Source of the DNA: DASVWZ01 sp036392935
GTDB lineage: Bacteria > Acidobacteriota > Terriglobia > Terriglobales > Acidobacteriaceae
Reading direction: 5' to 3'
NCBI GenBank assembly: GCA_036392935.1
Contig: DASVWZ010000014.1
Span: 1 to 64,000, forward strand
Length of the DNA: 64,000 nucleotides
This document shows positions 8,011-16,958 of the stretch, piece after piece. How positions within the stretch are numbered: position 1 is the stretch's first letter; every line of letters starts with the position of its first letter. The translations under genes and the position numbers were made by a program. The notes under the pieces are model-generated. The model saw only the letters and a program-made list of their open reading frames with translations, did not search any database and was not told the origin of the DNA.

Positions 8011-9282
8011 TCAAGCCGCGGCGGCAGCTTCTCGCTCGGCTTTCCCTTCGCAAATCTCTTCGAGCAATTCAACGTAACGCGAAGCCGTGTGTTCACGCGC
8101 AAAGTGACGGGTGATGTAGTGGCGTCCGTTGGTTCCGAGCTCATTGCAGAGTTGCGGATTCTCGGATAAATGCAGGATGGCGCCTGCGAGCGCCGGCGGA
8201 TTTTGCGGTTCAACGAAGATGCCAGCGCGGGCGTCTTCCACGATGCGGCGGGATTCGCCGTCAACCGCGAGAATCACCGGGCGGGCGCAAGACATGAATT
8301 CGAGCAGTTTGGTCGGCAGGACGGTTTTGAAGAGATCGGCCTTCTTGAGCATGACGAGACAGGCGTCGGAAGCGCAGATATACGCCGGGACGCGGTCGCG
8401 GGGTCGCTGATCGAGGAAGCGGATGTTAGTGAGATTTTGCGATACGGCGAGACTCTGCAGGTGGTGTTTTTCTGCGCCTTCGCCGATCAAGAGGAACTGG
8501 ACCTGAGGCGCACGGGACTGGAGGAGAAATGCCGTATCCAGAAGAGTCTCCAGTCCATGAGCCATTCCCATGGTACCGATATAGGAGACGACGAATTTTT
8601 CTTGGAGAGCCAGATCATCGCGAGTTTCGGGGCCAGCGGCATGGGGATGGAATAGCCGTGTATCCACGCCATTTTCGATGACCAAGATTTTTTCCGGTGG
8701 GATGTTCCAGTGGTTGACGAGGTGAGTCTTAAATGCACGGGTGACTACGACGATACGGTGGGATTCGCGATAGAGAAAACCCGCGACGCGCGACAGGGTG
8801 CGATGCAGTATCGATTGTGCGTTTCCTGCGCCGACAGCGACAAGAGACTCGGGCCACAGATCACGAACTTCGAAAATGAATGGAACACGCTGACAGCGCG
8901 CAATCCACCATGCAGACAAACCGACCAACAACTGGGGCGAAGTTCCAATGACTACATCGAATTCCTGCAGGAAAGTTCCAGTGGCGGCGGCAGAGACAAA
9001 AAATGAAGTGTAATTCAATATGCGCTGCCAGCCACACCGGTTGGGCAGCGGCCAGAGCCAGGTGCGGATTACGTTAATGCCATTAACCTGCTCCCGGTGA
9101 ATCATGTTGCGAATTTTTTTTCGATAGTCACGCGGGACAACACCGGTGGGGTGGTTGGGGAATCCAGTGAGCACGGTGACGTCGTGGCCATCGTTGACCC
9201 AAAGACGGGACAATTCTGCCGCACGGGCTGCCGGAGCACCCATTTCCGGCGGAAAATACTGCGATACATAGAGAATTTTCAC
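8011..9282 (-). CDS. GT4 glycosyltransferase (WbuB-like)
   Basis: This encodes a 423-residue GT-B fold protein starting VKILYVSQYFPPEMGA. The GTG start at 9282 overlaps the TAG stop of the epimerase gene by one base (TAGTG), which argues for translational coupling. A longer upstream reading frame would run back through that gene and is rejected. Motifs include FIFEVRDLWPES and SYIGTMGMAHGLETLLD, plus the donor-site glutamate region LPTKLLEFMSCARPVI, typical of the GT4 WbuB/WcaI-like family. It should transfer a sugar from a nucleotide donor onto the undecaprenyl-linked repeat unit at the cytoplasmic face. The sugar cannot be told from sequence. Confidence 0.88.
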   Translation of the reverse strand: MKILYVSQYFPPEMGAPAARAAELSRLWVNDGHDVTVLTGFPNHPTGVVPRDYRKKIRNMIHREQVNGINVIRTWLWPLPNRCGWQRILNYTSFFVSAAATGTFLQEFDVVIGTSPQLLVGLSAWWIARCQRVPFIFEVRDLWPESLVAVGAGNAQSILHRTLSRVAGFLYRESHRIVVVTRAFKTHLVNHWNIPPEKILVIENGVDTRLFHPHAAGPETRDDLALQEKFVVSYIGTMGMAHGLETLLDTAFLLQSRAPQVQFLLIGEGAEKHHLQSLAVSQNLTNIRFLDQRPRDRVPAYICASDACLVMLKKADLFKTVLPTKLLEFMSCARPVILAVDGESRRIVEDARAGIFVEPQNPPALAGAILHLSENPQLCNELGTNGRHYITRHFAREHTASRYVELLEEICEGKAEREAAAAA

Positions 9283-10253
9283 TAGTAGTATCCCAGCTTG
9301 AATGCAGCCTTGTAACAAATGGCACGTGTGCGATTGGAGCGACGCCCGAGATACGATTGCCAGCGGTCGGCAACGCCTCCGAAAATGTCGTCTCCGGTCA
9401 TGCGGTGCATCACTCGCAGCTGCGCGATGTGGAGTCGGTGATAAAAAGGACTGGCGAGCATGGGCAGCCACGTGTCTGACTGTTCGTAAAGCGACCAGAA
9501 ACCGAGATCGTAATGATCGAGACTGGCGCGGAGCGTGATGACAGCGGCGTCAAACAGGTCGCACGCGACGGGTGAACCGGTGGCGAGAAAGTAGTCGAAG
9601 ACGCCCCACGCTGCCCAGATAAATCCGTTGAGGACGTGGGTGGGAGGGTTGACGATGTATTCCTCGAACCAGAGATTGCCAGCGGAGTCGGTAAAAGCTA
9701 CGCCGCCTTTGTCGACAGAATGAAGAAATGCTTCGAAGGCGCGGGCGGCGGCGGCGCGATAGGGTTCGGCGCCAGTCACCGCGTGGGCGCGCAGCAGCAG
9801 TGAAATTCCCTGCCCCTGAGCCAAAGCGGAGTACCAAGGAGCGCGCAACAGAGCGCGATATTCCCAGTCAAAGTGGTGATTCCAAACCGAGATGCCTTGA
9901 GAATTCTCTTCGAGATGTCTGGCAAGCCAGTCGCTGGCAGCGAGAAGACTTTTCTTTGGTTCATTTCCACCGTTTCTTGCGAAGAAATTGAAATTGCCGA
10001 GACCCCATTGTGCGACCGCTATCGGGTTGTATTGCAGGCCGATACGGCCGCGATAATCAAGCATCGGAATGCCAGCGGAGTCGAAAGGACCTGCGTACCG
10101 GGCCTTCGAGTAAAAAGGCATGTAGTATTCGCCGAGAGCTTCGAAGTCGGCGCGGGAGTTGACTGCTGGCTCATCGTGCCAAAAAGAAAGATGGCTGCTG
10201 CCACCTCCAAGATAAGCCTGAAAGATGCGTCGATAGTAATGCCAGCGGCTCAT
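9282..10253 (-). CDS. D-glucuronyl C5-epimerase-like protein
   Basis: This 323-residue protein resembles the C-terminal catalytic alpha/alpha-barrel of D-glucuronyl C5-epimerases. Those enzymes convert GlcA to L-iduronate within a polymer such as heparosan. Visible family-like segments are GIPMLDYRGRIGLQYNPIAV, then WYSALAQGQGISLLLRAHAV, WFEEYIVNPPTHVLNGFIWA and SFYHRLHIAQL-type C-terminal residues. It has no signal peptide and lacks the N-terminal beta-domains of the animal enzyme. It therefore may act on the lipid-linked unit in the cytoplasm or be exported another way. It lies in the EPS operon, coupled to the following GT4 gene. A UDP-sugar 6-dehydrogenase in the same locus could supply uronates. 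Iduronate formation is inferred. Confidence 0.8.
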   Translation of the reverse strand: MSRWHYYRRIFQAYLGGGSSHLSFWHDEPAVNSRADFEALGEYYMPFYSKARYAGPFDSAGIPMLDYRGRIGLQYNPIAVAQWGLGNFNFFARNGGNEPKKSLLAASDWLARHLEENSQGISVWNHHFDWEYRALLRAPWYSALAQGQGISLLLRAHAVTGAEPYRAAAARAFEAFLHSVDKGGVAFTDSAGNLWFEEYIVNPPTHVLNGFIWAAWGVFDYFLATGSPVACDLFDAAVITLRASLDHYDLGFWSLYEQSDTWLPMLASPFYHRLHIAQLRVMHRMTGDDIFGGVADRWQSYLGRRSNRTRAICYKAAFKLGYY

Positions 10254-10330
10254 AGCGATGATTACCTGATTAAATTTGGATTATCGCATCGCGAAAATGC
10301 CGGAGCGATGGCAGAGTTGGTTCCGTTAAT

Positions 10331-11407
10331 TTAGGAAACATTCCAGATGGAAGTTTCCGCTCGTTTGACGGCCAGGGTTGTGAGGGCAAGAACATCGGAT
10401 TCATTCTCGCCGTCGGGCAGGAAGGCATTCCCGTACTGAAAAAGATTCGTGGGCCATGCGTCTTTGGTCCACTGCTGCAGTTCGTGCCACTGGCGACGGT
10501 CTGCACTGCCAAATAGCGCGACTTTTCGATTGTGGTTTACGTGGCTCGGCTCAAACATGGCGGAAAAGAAAAGACAATCTCCGACGCGGCAGCCGTATAT
10601 GGAAGAACCTGGCAGCGCAGCAACTTTGTCGAGATTGCCTTTGCGATCGAAACGATAAATGAAGTTGGTCTCGAGCGGTGTGTCAGAGGAAAAGTAGACA
10701 GCGTCGCGCGTGGGAACCATTGCCGCGCAACGAGTTTGCTGGCTGCCTGAGAGCACAGTGTCCCAGTTGGTAAAGTCGAGTGAGGCTCGCAGGATGCGGC
10801 ATTCAGAGCCAATGTCGCCGGTCAACACCCAGAAGCAATTTCCCCAGCGGTCGTAGACGATGTTGTGGATGTGACGAATGGACTGCCTGGGAAATGTGTA
10901 GGCGACCTCCCAATGCTCTCCGCTGTCGGTTGATGCATAGATATGGACCTCAGAACGCGCCGGGTTGTCAAAGTACTCTCCCCAGACGATTTGGTCGTTG
11001 GGCGTTTTGGTGATGTGAAGTGGGCGCGTGCCGCGGAGGATCTTATGCGTGCTGCGAAACCTGGACTCGCTTGGGGAGAGAGTGACGATGTGTCCGGGAA
11101 CCGCCCCGACGATGTTGCCAGAGGATAAGACGGCGAGCGCGTGAAATCCGTCGCGGACGAGCCGGGATGTGAGCGGAAAGCGTGAGGTGCATTTGCGAAC
11201 GTATTCAGCGGGCCACGCCGCGACGGGCTGCCACACGACGCGTGAAGCTTGCTCGCCGAGTTTGGCGCGAGAGAGTTCGTAGCCGCGGGAAGCATAGAGG
11301 AAGCCATCGCTCCAGCACAATACGCGCATATGAGGGAATGAGGCAATTCTGATCATGCTTGGTGCCCTAGCGGATGCCGCAGGCACAATGTTTGGCAGGA
11401 CTGCCAT
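10331..11407 (-). CDS. BNR/sialidase-like beta-propeller protein, unknown function
   Basis: The 358-residue product has repeated short blocks with Asp-box-like character (YASTDSGEHWEVAY, LFGSADRRQWHELQ). These suggest a BNR-type six-bladed propeller similar to exo-sialidase-like folds. It has no signal peptide and no recognisable catalytic set. The ATG at 11407 lies one base after the TGA of the carbamoyltransferase gene (TGATATG), so the two are probably coupled. A second possible start is Met18 (11356). Membership of the EPS operon suggests a role in modification or recognition of the polymer. I cannot name a family with confidence. Confidence 0.62.
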   Translation of the reverse strand: MAVLPNIVPAASARAPSMIRIASFPHMRVLCWSDGFLYASRGYELSRAKLGEQASRVVWQPVAAWPAEYVRKCTSRFPLTSRLVRDGFHALAVLSSGNIVGAVPGHIVTLSPSESRFRSTHKILRGTRPLHITKTPNDQIVWGEYFDNPARSEVHIYASTDSGEHWEVAYTFPRQSIRHIHNIVYDRWGNCFWVLTGDIGSECRILRASLDFTNWDTVLSGSQQTRCAAMVPTRDAVYFSSDTPLETNFIYRFDRKGNLDKVAALPGSSIYGCRVGDCLFFSAMFEPSHVNHNRKVALFGSADRRQWHELQQWTKDAWPTNLFQYGNAFLPDGENESDVLALTTLAVKRAETSIWNVS

Positions 11408-11408
11408 A

Positions 11409-13142
11409 TCACGCTACCGGCTTCTCGGCGAGGAACGGGCCGATGGCGAGGACATCCATACGGGTGCGTTGGAAGCAGTCGATGGCCTCTGCAGGTGCGC
11501 AAACGATGGGCTCATTCTCATTGAAGCTGGTGTTGAGGATGACCGGAATCTTAGTTTTGCGTTCGAAGGCCTGAATCAAATCGTAGTAAAGCGGATTTTC
11601 ATCACGGCTGACAGACTGCAGGCGCCCGGTATCGTCGACGTGGTTCACCGCACACAGTTCGGTGCGTTTTTCAGAGCGAATTTTGTAAACGTGCAACATG
11701 AAGGGTGAGGGATGGTCGTGTTCGAAATAATCGACCTGACGCTCCGCGAGAATGGATGGAGCGAACGGTCGAAACCATTCGCGTCGCTTGATGCGAGCGT
11801 TGAGAACGTCCTTCATGTCGGGACGCCCGGGATGCGCAAGAATCGAGCGATTGCCAAGCGCGCGCGGCCCCCACTCCGTACGGCCCTGAAACCATCCGAC
11901 GACGGCGCCGGAAGCGATGCGGTTAGAAACCGTGTCCAGCATGGGATCGCGGTCGAGACGGCAGTAGCTGACTCGGGCAGCTTTCAATTGTGCCTCGATC
12001 TCAGGCTCATCGTATCCAGGACCGAGGTACGCGTCCCGCATCACATAGTCGCGCGGTTGCTTCAAGACGCTGTGGCAAACATACAGTGCCGCGCCGATGG
12101 CGAGGCCTTCGTCGCCGGCGGCGGGTTGAATCCAGGTGCGACGAAATGGGGTTTCAGCGAAGAGCTTTCCGTTAGCGACACTGTTTAGCGCACAGCCACC
12201 AGCCATGGCGAGGTTCTCGATCGGAACTTTCGCGTACAACTGACGCAGCAAATGGAAAAAAACATCCTCGAAGCGCTGTTGCATGGCGAAGGCAAGGTCC
12301 ATTTCGCGGCGGGTAATCTCGGTTTGCGGATCGCGCGGATGTCCAAAGCGATCGACCATACGGGAAGAAAAGTGGGGCGCTAAGGCGACGGTGCCATCCT
12401 CGCGAATCTGCATGCCCTGATTGCTGCCCAGCGGCTGAAAATAGTTCTGGTCAAGACGAAAAGAGCTATTGGAAGTAGCGATGACCTGTTTGAGCGACTC
12501 GCACAATGCGTCTGTGCCGTAGGGAGCGAGGCCCATAACTTTGCCTTCGTCGCCATACTGCTTATAGCCGATGAACTCGCAAACCATGGTGTAGAAACTG
12601 CCCAGCGAGTCGGGCAGAAAGACGCGCTCAAGCACGTCGATGTGGTTGCCCTGGCAGCGGGCCATCATTGTGGAGACGAAGTCGCCGGAGCCGTCGTAGC
12701 TGAATCCGGCAGCGCTTTCCCATGGAGAGCAATAGTACGCACTGGCGATATGGGCCAAGTGGTGTTCGACGTGGTGCTCTTGAAACTTCAGAGTCGCGGG
12801 ATCAGCTTCGAGGGCCTCGGCGAGACGTTTGCGGAGGTAACACATCGCCTGCTTGCGCTGGCGGAGCTTGATGAAATTCAGAATGTTGGCGGGATTTGCC
12901 AGCGCGTACTGAACTTTTTTTGAGAGATTCGCATCGCTGTCCTGACCGATGGCTATGTGATCGATGTCGCTGATCCTGGCTCCGACATAGTCGAGACACG
13001 CCTTGACGGCCAGCAAGGGAAAGCCGGCGTAGTGTTTGACACGGTTCAGGCGCTCTTCCGCAATGGCAAAGACGACCTTGCCATCCTGCACAATGGCAGC
13101 GGAAGAGTCCGCGTGAAATATGTTGAGGCCAAGAATGAGCAT
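11409..13142 (-). CDS. NodU/CmcH-family carbamoyltransferase
   Basis: This 577-residue protein has the two-domain arrangement of O-carbamoyltransferases. The N-terminal Kae1-like domain contains EHHVEHHLAHIASAYY (metal-binding histidines) and the nucleotide-binding segments FSYDGSGDF and MAGGCALNSVANGKL. The C-terminal YrdC-like domain contains GRTEWGPRALGNRSILAHP and KRREWFRPFAPSI. The family uses carbamoyl phosphate and ATP to carbamoylate a hydroxyl of a sugar or antibiotic, as in NodU. In this locus it probably decorates an exopolysaccharide sugar. It is followed directly by the propeller-like gene. Length is normal for the family. Confidence 0.92.
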   Translation of the reverse strand: MLILGLNIFHADSSAAIVQDGKVVFAIAEERLNRVKHYAGFPLLAVKACLDYVGARISDIDHIAIGQDSDANLSKKVQYALANPANILNFIKLRQRKQAMCYLRKRLAEALEADPATLKFQEHHVEHHLAHIASAYYCSPWESAAGFSYDGSGDFVSTMMARCQGNHIDVLERVFLPDSLGSFYTMVCEFIGYKQYGDEGKVMGLAPYGTDALCESLKQVIATSNSSFRLDQNYFQPLGSNQGMQIREDGTVALAPHFSSRMVDRFGHPRDPQTEITRREMDLAFAMQQRFEDVFFHLLRQLYAKVPIENLAMAGGCALNSVANGKLFAETPFRRTWIQPAAGDEGLAIGAALYVCHSVLKQPRDYVMRDAYLGPGYDEPEIEAQLKAARVSYCRLDRDPMLDTVSNRIASGAVVGWFQGRTEWGPRALGNRSILAHPGRPDMKDVLNARIKRREWFRPFAPSILAERQVDYFEHDHPSPFMLHVYKIRSEKRTELCAVNHVDDTGRLQSVSRDENPLYYDLIQAFERKTKIPVILNTSFNENEPIVCAPAEAIDCFQRTRMDVLAIGPFLAEKPVA

Positions 13143-13217
13143 GAATCATGCAAGGCTCGGATCGCGAGCCTGTTCGCAAATATCTTAATCAGAGGACTGG
13201 CTAGCCGATATGACTGA

Positions 13218-14399
13218 TTAGTGACGCGCCTGTGGGTTTTCTCGGAGCAACGATTCGGCTAAGGTCAGCAGTTTGTCGACGTGTGTGGTCCAGGAGAAAT
13301 CTGCCGCGCGCCTCTTCCCCGCCTCGATCTGGTTGTTCCTTAATTCTGCGGAATTGGCCAAGAGAAGAACGTGCTGCGCAAGATCTTTGTGCGAGAAAAC
13401 GGGGAAAAACTGGGCCGACTGACTGGTTATTTCGCGGTGCACCGGCAGATCGGACGCAACGATCGGGAGTCCGCACGCCATGGCTTCGACAAGAGGATAG
13501 GCAAAGGTTTCGGCGTAGGCGGGCGTCACATACAAATCGCAGGCTTGATAGACCTTGTAGAGATGTTCATAGGGCACGGCACCCAGTTCGACAACCTGTT
13601 CGGAGATTCCGAGTTCACCAATGAGGTTGCGTGCAGACGTGGGGTCGAAGTGACCGGGATTTTGGTGAGGAAACAGCATGCAAGTGAGGAACAGACGTAT
13701 CTTATCTGGACCAAGTTCGTTGACCAGGTAAGGAACAGCCTTAAGCAGCGTCTCAAAATTGCGATAGTAGTTGTAATGGCTCACAAACAGGAGGCGGAGT
13801 TTTCCGGAGGCGGAGTCGAGCTTGCTTTGAATCTCCACGGGGAGCGGGGATTGATCCTGAAAGAAAATTGCAGGGTCGAAGCCATGATGGATGCAAGAAA
13901 CGTCGCCGCCAGTCCATTGATGAAGCTGATCGGCAAATGAGCGGCTGGGAGTGACGGCGCGGTCTGCCCAAAATACCGAACGTCGCGCGAAAGCGCCACG
14001 CAAACGCGTGTCCAGCCACATGCGATACTCGCCGCGGTGTAGAAGATCACGCAAGAAATCAGGCGAACAGTACAGAGAATTTCCGGTGAGCAAGATCTGC
14101 GGAATTGGGGAGCGACGGAGCGCGAAATTGCCGGTGGAAACCACAACGTCGGCGTGAGATCGGCGCACGAAATCCGGCAGGCGAGTCTGTTCGAACCAGA
14201 AACGCGCAGCGGCAGATGGAGAAGCTTCAATTCGGAGAAATGAAATATTTTCGACGGCAGCAAAGTTCCCGGAGAGTCTAGAGTCGATTGCAATTGTGGC
14301 TCGGAGATCGGTGCGTTCAGCAAGATGGGGAACGATGTTTCTTACGTAAGTGAGGCCACCACCGGCGCTGGCCGCCAGACAATTAAGAAACAGGTGCAT
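13218..14399 (-). CDS. GT4 glycosyltransferase
   Basis: This 393-residue GT-B protein starts MHLFLNCLAASAGGGLTYVR, where the Gly-rich acceptor-side loop begins. I use the ATG at 14399, which overlaps the end of the polymerase gene by 17 bp. Longer versions add residues not expected for the family. The donor-binding half contains LLFVSHYNYYRNFETLLKA and YVTPAYAETFAYPLVEAMAC with the conserved E-x7-E pattern. It probably adds one sugar to the EPS repeat unit on the inner membrane. Donor and acceptor are unknown. Confidence 0.88.
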   Translation of the reverse strand: MHLFLNCLAASAGGGLTYVRNIVPHLAERTDLRATIAIDSRLSGNFAAVENISFLRIEASPSAAARFWFEQTRLPDFVRRSHADVVVSTGNFALRRSPIPQILLTGNSLYCSPDFLRDLLHRGEYRMWLDTRLRGAFARRSVFWADRAVTPSRSFADQLHQWTGGDVSCIHHGFDPAIFFQDQSPLPVEIQSKLDSASGKLRLLFVSHYNYYRNFETLLKAVPYLVNELGPDKIRLFLTCMLFPHQNPGHFDPTSARNLIGELGISEQVVELGAVPYEHLYKVYQACDLYVTPAYAETFAYPLVEAMACGLPIVASDLPVHREITSQSAQFFPVFSHKDLAQHVLLLANSAELRNNQIEAGKRRAADFSWTTHVDKLLTLAESLLRENPQARH

Positions 14400-15798
14400 G
14401 ATGAGCCGAAGAAAAATTCGGCGCGCAATCTGGCGGCGCAAATGGCGGGACGGGCAATGGCGATGGCCACGGTGCGAGATCAGCAAGTATGAAGGCTAGG
14501 CTCCAAAAGAAGACGCACAGATAGTAGCCGACGGCGAAAAGCCAATCTTCGAAGGCAGCGTGGACCAATCCCGCCACCATGATGGTTGCAATGGGAACAG
14601 CAGGGGCGATCACTTTGCCGGAGCGGCGAAGAGCGATGAAAATGCGGGCGGCATTCACGACAATCAAGGAGAGCAGGAACAGAAACGGCAAGTCGCCGAG
14701 CAATCCAACCCATTCCGTGATAGCCAGATAACTGTTGCCATGTTCGCGGGTGATCGGCTGCTCCGAATGAAAGGCAAATTCGGAGGGCTGTATTTCCTCG
14801 TCGCTGGTTTTGCTGGTGCCGAAACCGACGCCGAGCCAGGGGTGAGCTTCGATGACGGCGACCGTGTTGTCCCAAACCGATCGGCGGGAACCGAGCAGCC
14901 CTTGTTCTCGTTTGCCCTTGTACAAGAACGTAGAAGTCAGATCGGAAGTCTCGGGCCTCGGCGTAAGGGTTGCCGCGGTTACAGCAAGCAACAACGCAAG
15001 GCACGCGCCCTTGATCAGCGCGCGGTATCGGCCGGCAGCGATGCACAGCAACAGACTGGAGAATATCGCGGCTACAATGCCCGCGCGAGCGTAGCTGCCA
15101 AACAGAAGCAGCAGGGCGACCATCATTGCAATCGTGAAGCGCAAACGTCGGTTGCGATGCTCGGACGACAGAATCTCCCAAAGGAAGAGCGGGACAGCGA
15201 CCACTCCCATAATAGCCCCCAGGGAATTGGGGTTTCCCAGCAACCGATAATGGAAGCCGAAATAAGCCACACCGCATGCGTATATCAATCCTTCGCAAGC
15301 AATGACCAGACTCGAAAGAAATTGTTTTTCGCGTCCCAACGCTGCAAGACGCGCCCCGGTGAGGCCATATAAGAACAGCAACGACAAGCTGAGCGCTTTA
15401 AGAAGGGCCGCCTGCGGGAAATCGGAAATATTCGCTGAGACAATTGCCGTGGCTGCGCACATGAAGGCGGCGAAATGAAATGCGGCCAGGTGAAGCTGCG
15501 ATTCTTTTAGGTAAGCCAGGCATCCAGCGGATACGCCGGCAACGAGGACAAACCAACGTCCACTGGTCCAAGCTGCGGCAAAAGGCAGTCCGATACCAGC
15601 CCACATAAAGGCGGCCATCAGGACGAGAAAAAAGCGACTGCGGAAACTCCAAACCGCCGCGAGTATGAATTCTATCGCGGTGAGTATCGCCAGGATTCCC
15701 GGATCTGTGAGATAACCCTGGCCGCGCGAGAGAAGCAGCAGAACCGCGATGGCGGAAGCGGTGATGCCCATAGCGACGAAGAGATATCGTCGCATCAT
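14383..15798 (-). CDS. O-antigen polymerase/ligase-like membrane protein (Wzy candidate)
   Basis: This encodes a 471-residue polytopic membrane protein with about 10-12 hydrophobic helices. A large periplasmic loop contains WLGVGFGTSKTSDEEIQ and REHGNSYLAITEWVG, the pattern of the Wzy_C/O-antigen ligase family (a G-x-G then an H-N motif before a hydrophobic segment). I place the start at the ATG at 15798, which shares ATGA with the stop of the upstream GT4 gene. Its position amid glycosyltransferases and a flippase suggests it is the polymerase (Wzy) joining repeat units in the periplasm. A second ligase-like protein at 29281 is the alternative candidate. Confidence 0.82.
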   Translation of the reverse strand: MMRRYLFVAMGITASAIAVLLLLSRGQGYLTDPGILAILTAIEFILAAVWSFRSRFFLVLMAAFMWAGIGLPFAAAWTSGRWFVLVAGVSAGCLAYLKESQLHLAAFHFAAFMCAATAIVSANISDFPQAALLKALSLSLLFLYGLTGARLAALGREKQFLSSLVIACEGLIYACGVAYFGFHYRLLGNPNSLGAIMGVVAVPLFLWEILSSEHRNRRLRFTIAMMVALLLLFGSYARAGIVAAIFSSLLLCIAAGRYRALIKGACLALLLAVTAATLTPRPETSDLTSTFLYKGKREQGLLGSRRSVWDNTVAVIEAHPWLGVGFGTSKTSDEEIQPSEFAFHSEQPITREHGNSYLAITEWVGLLGDLPFLFLLSLIVVNAARIFIALRRSGKVIAPAVPIATIMVAGLVHAAFEDWLFAVGYYLCVFFWSLAFILADLAPWPSPLPVPPFAPPDCAPNFSSAHHAPVS

Positions 15799-16958
15799 GC
15801 GGCGCAAACCTCCGCCGCAAGGATTGCATTGGCAATACCCATGGCGCAAAGCCCGGGCGAGAAATTGCGGATGTGTTCCCGGCTTCGTCTCCCCATGCAA
15901 AGACGAAGATCGTTGGCGCGTGCGAGTTCGGCCATTACGGCAGAAAGCTGAGCTACACCGCGGGCAGGTACGATAAAGCCGTTGCCGCAGGCCGCGACAA
16001 GATCGGCAGCGCAACCGGCTGCGTCGGAGCAAATCACGGGTAAACCACAGGCCATAGCTTCATTCACGACTAGGCCCCAGGCGTCGGCATGAGTGGGAAA
16101 AACCAGAGCGTCAGCCAAAGCATAATACTGAGCCAGCCGATCGCGTTGGGCAAAGCCGGCCAGGACTACGGATGCAGCCAGGTCTTCGGTCTTAATCTTG
16201 AGCGCAAGCTCGGCGCGAGCGGGACCATCTCCAACGTAAACGAGACCAACTTCGCGCTTCAGGGCAGTGGGTAACATCCCATAGGCATCGAGCAGGTCAA
16301 AAATTCCTTTCTCTTTCACCAGCCGTCCGGTGCAGAGGAAATAACGCGAGGGGAGCCCGAGATCGAAGCGATGAAAACGTACCCTTTGGCGAACCGAAGC
16401 GCTGCGCTGCCCGAAAAAGTCATTATCTACGGCATTGGGCGCAGTGAAAATTTTGTGTGACGGTATGCCGTATCCCTCGATATATCTTGCGGCCGCCGAA
16501 CCGGGAACAACGAAACCAGTGCAACGGTCCATGAACCGGACCTTGAGCGATTCGGTCCAACGGTCGCCGCTGCGGAAATTCTTCGCCGTACTTTCCACCC
16601 ATAAGTAAAACGGGATGTCGTTTCGTTCAGCCCAACGCAATGACGCCCACGAAGCGAGATAGTTGTAACCCCCGCAGAGAATCGCGTCGGACGCGGCATT
16701 CTTGAGAGCGTCCGACACTCCCCAATTGAGCAAGAAGTTTTGTCCGCGAAGTCTTTTTCGCAGGCTGGGGAGAACTTCATACGAGAAGCGGATGTCTTCC
16801 TTGTGAACGAGCCATTGACGCTGGGTGGGGTCGGTTTCAGCGAGGAAGATCACATGCAGATCGATATCGTCATGATCAGCTAGCGCATTGAATACAGGGA
16901 TGCGATAGGGTGCGATGATCTCGGTGAGGATGACGATGCGCCGGCTCACGCTGCGCAC
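15795..16958 (-). CDS. GT4 glycosyltransferase
   Basis: The 387-residue GT-B protein starts with GTG at 16958, overlapping the upstream GT4 gene by 13 bp. Recognisable parts are the acceptor-side IVILTEIIAPYRIPVFNAL, the hinge segment CTGRLVKEKGIFDLLDAY and the donor-side segment HADAWGLVVNEAMACGLPVI, with the Glu that contacts the nucleotide sugar. The N-terminal motif (EIIAPYRIPVF) is common in GT4 enzymes of EPS and O-antigen clusters. The reaction is sugar addition to a lipid-linked oligosaccharide at the membrane. The specific sugar is unknown. Confidence 0.88.
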   Translation of the reverse strand: MRSVSRRIVILTEIIAPYRIPVFNALADHDDIDLHVIFLAETDPTQRQWLVHKEDIRFSYEVLPSLRKRLRGQNFLLNWGVSDALKNAASDAILCGGYNYLASWASLRWAERNDIPFYLWVESTAKNFRSGDRWTESLKVRFMDRCTGFVVPGSAAARYIEGYGIPSHKIFTAPNAVDNDFFGQRSASVRQRVRFHRFDLGLPSRYFLCTGRLVKEKGIFDLLDAYGMLPTALKREVGLVYVGDGPARAELALKIKTEDLAASVVLAGFAQRDRLAQYYALADALVFPTHADAWGLVVNEAMACGLPVICSDAAGCAADLVAACGNGFIVPARGVAQLSAVMAELARANDLRLCMGRRSREHIRNFSPGLCAMGIANAILAAEVCAA

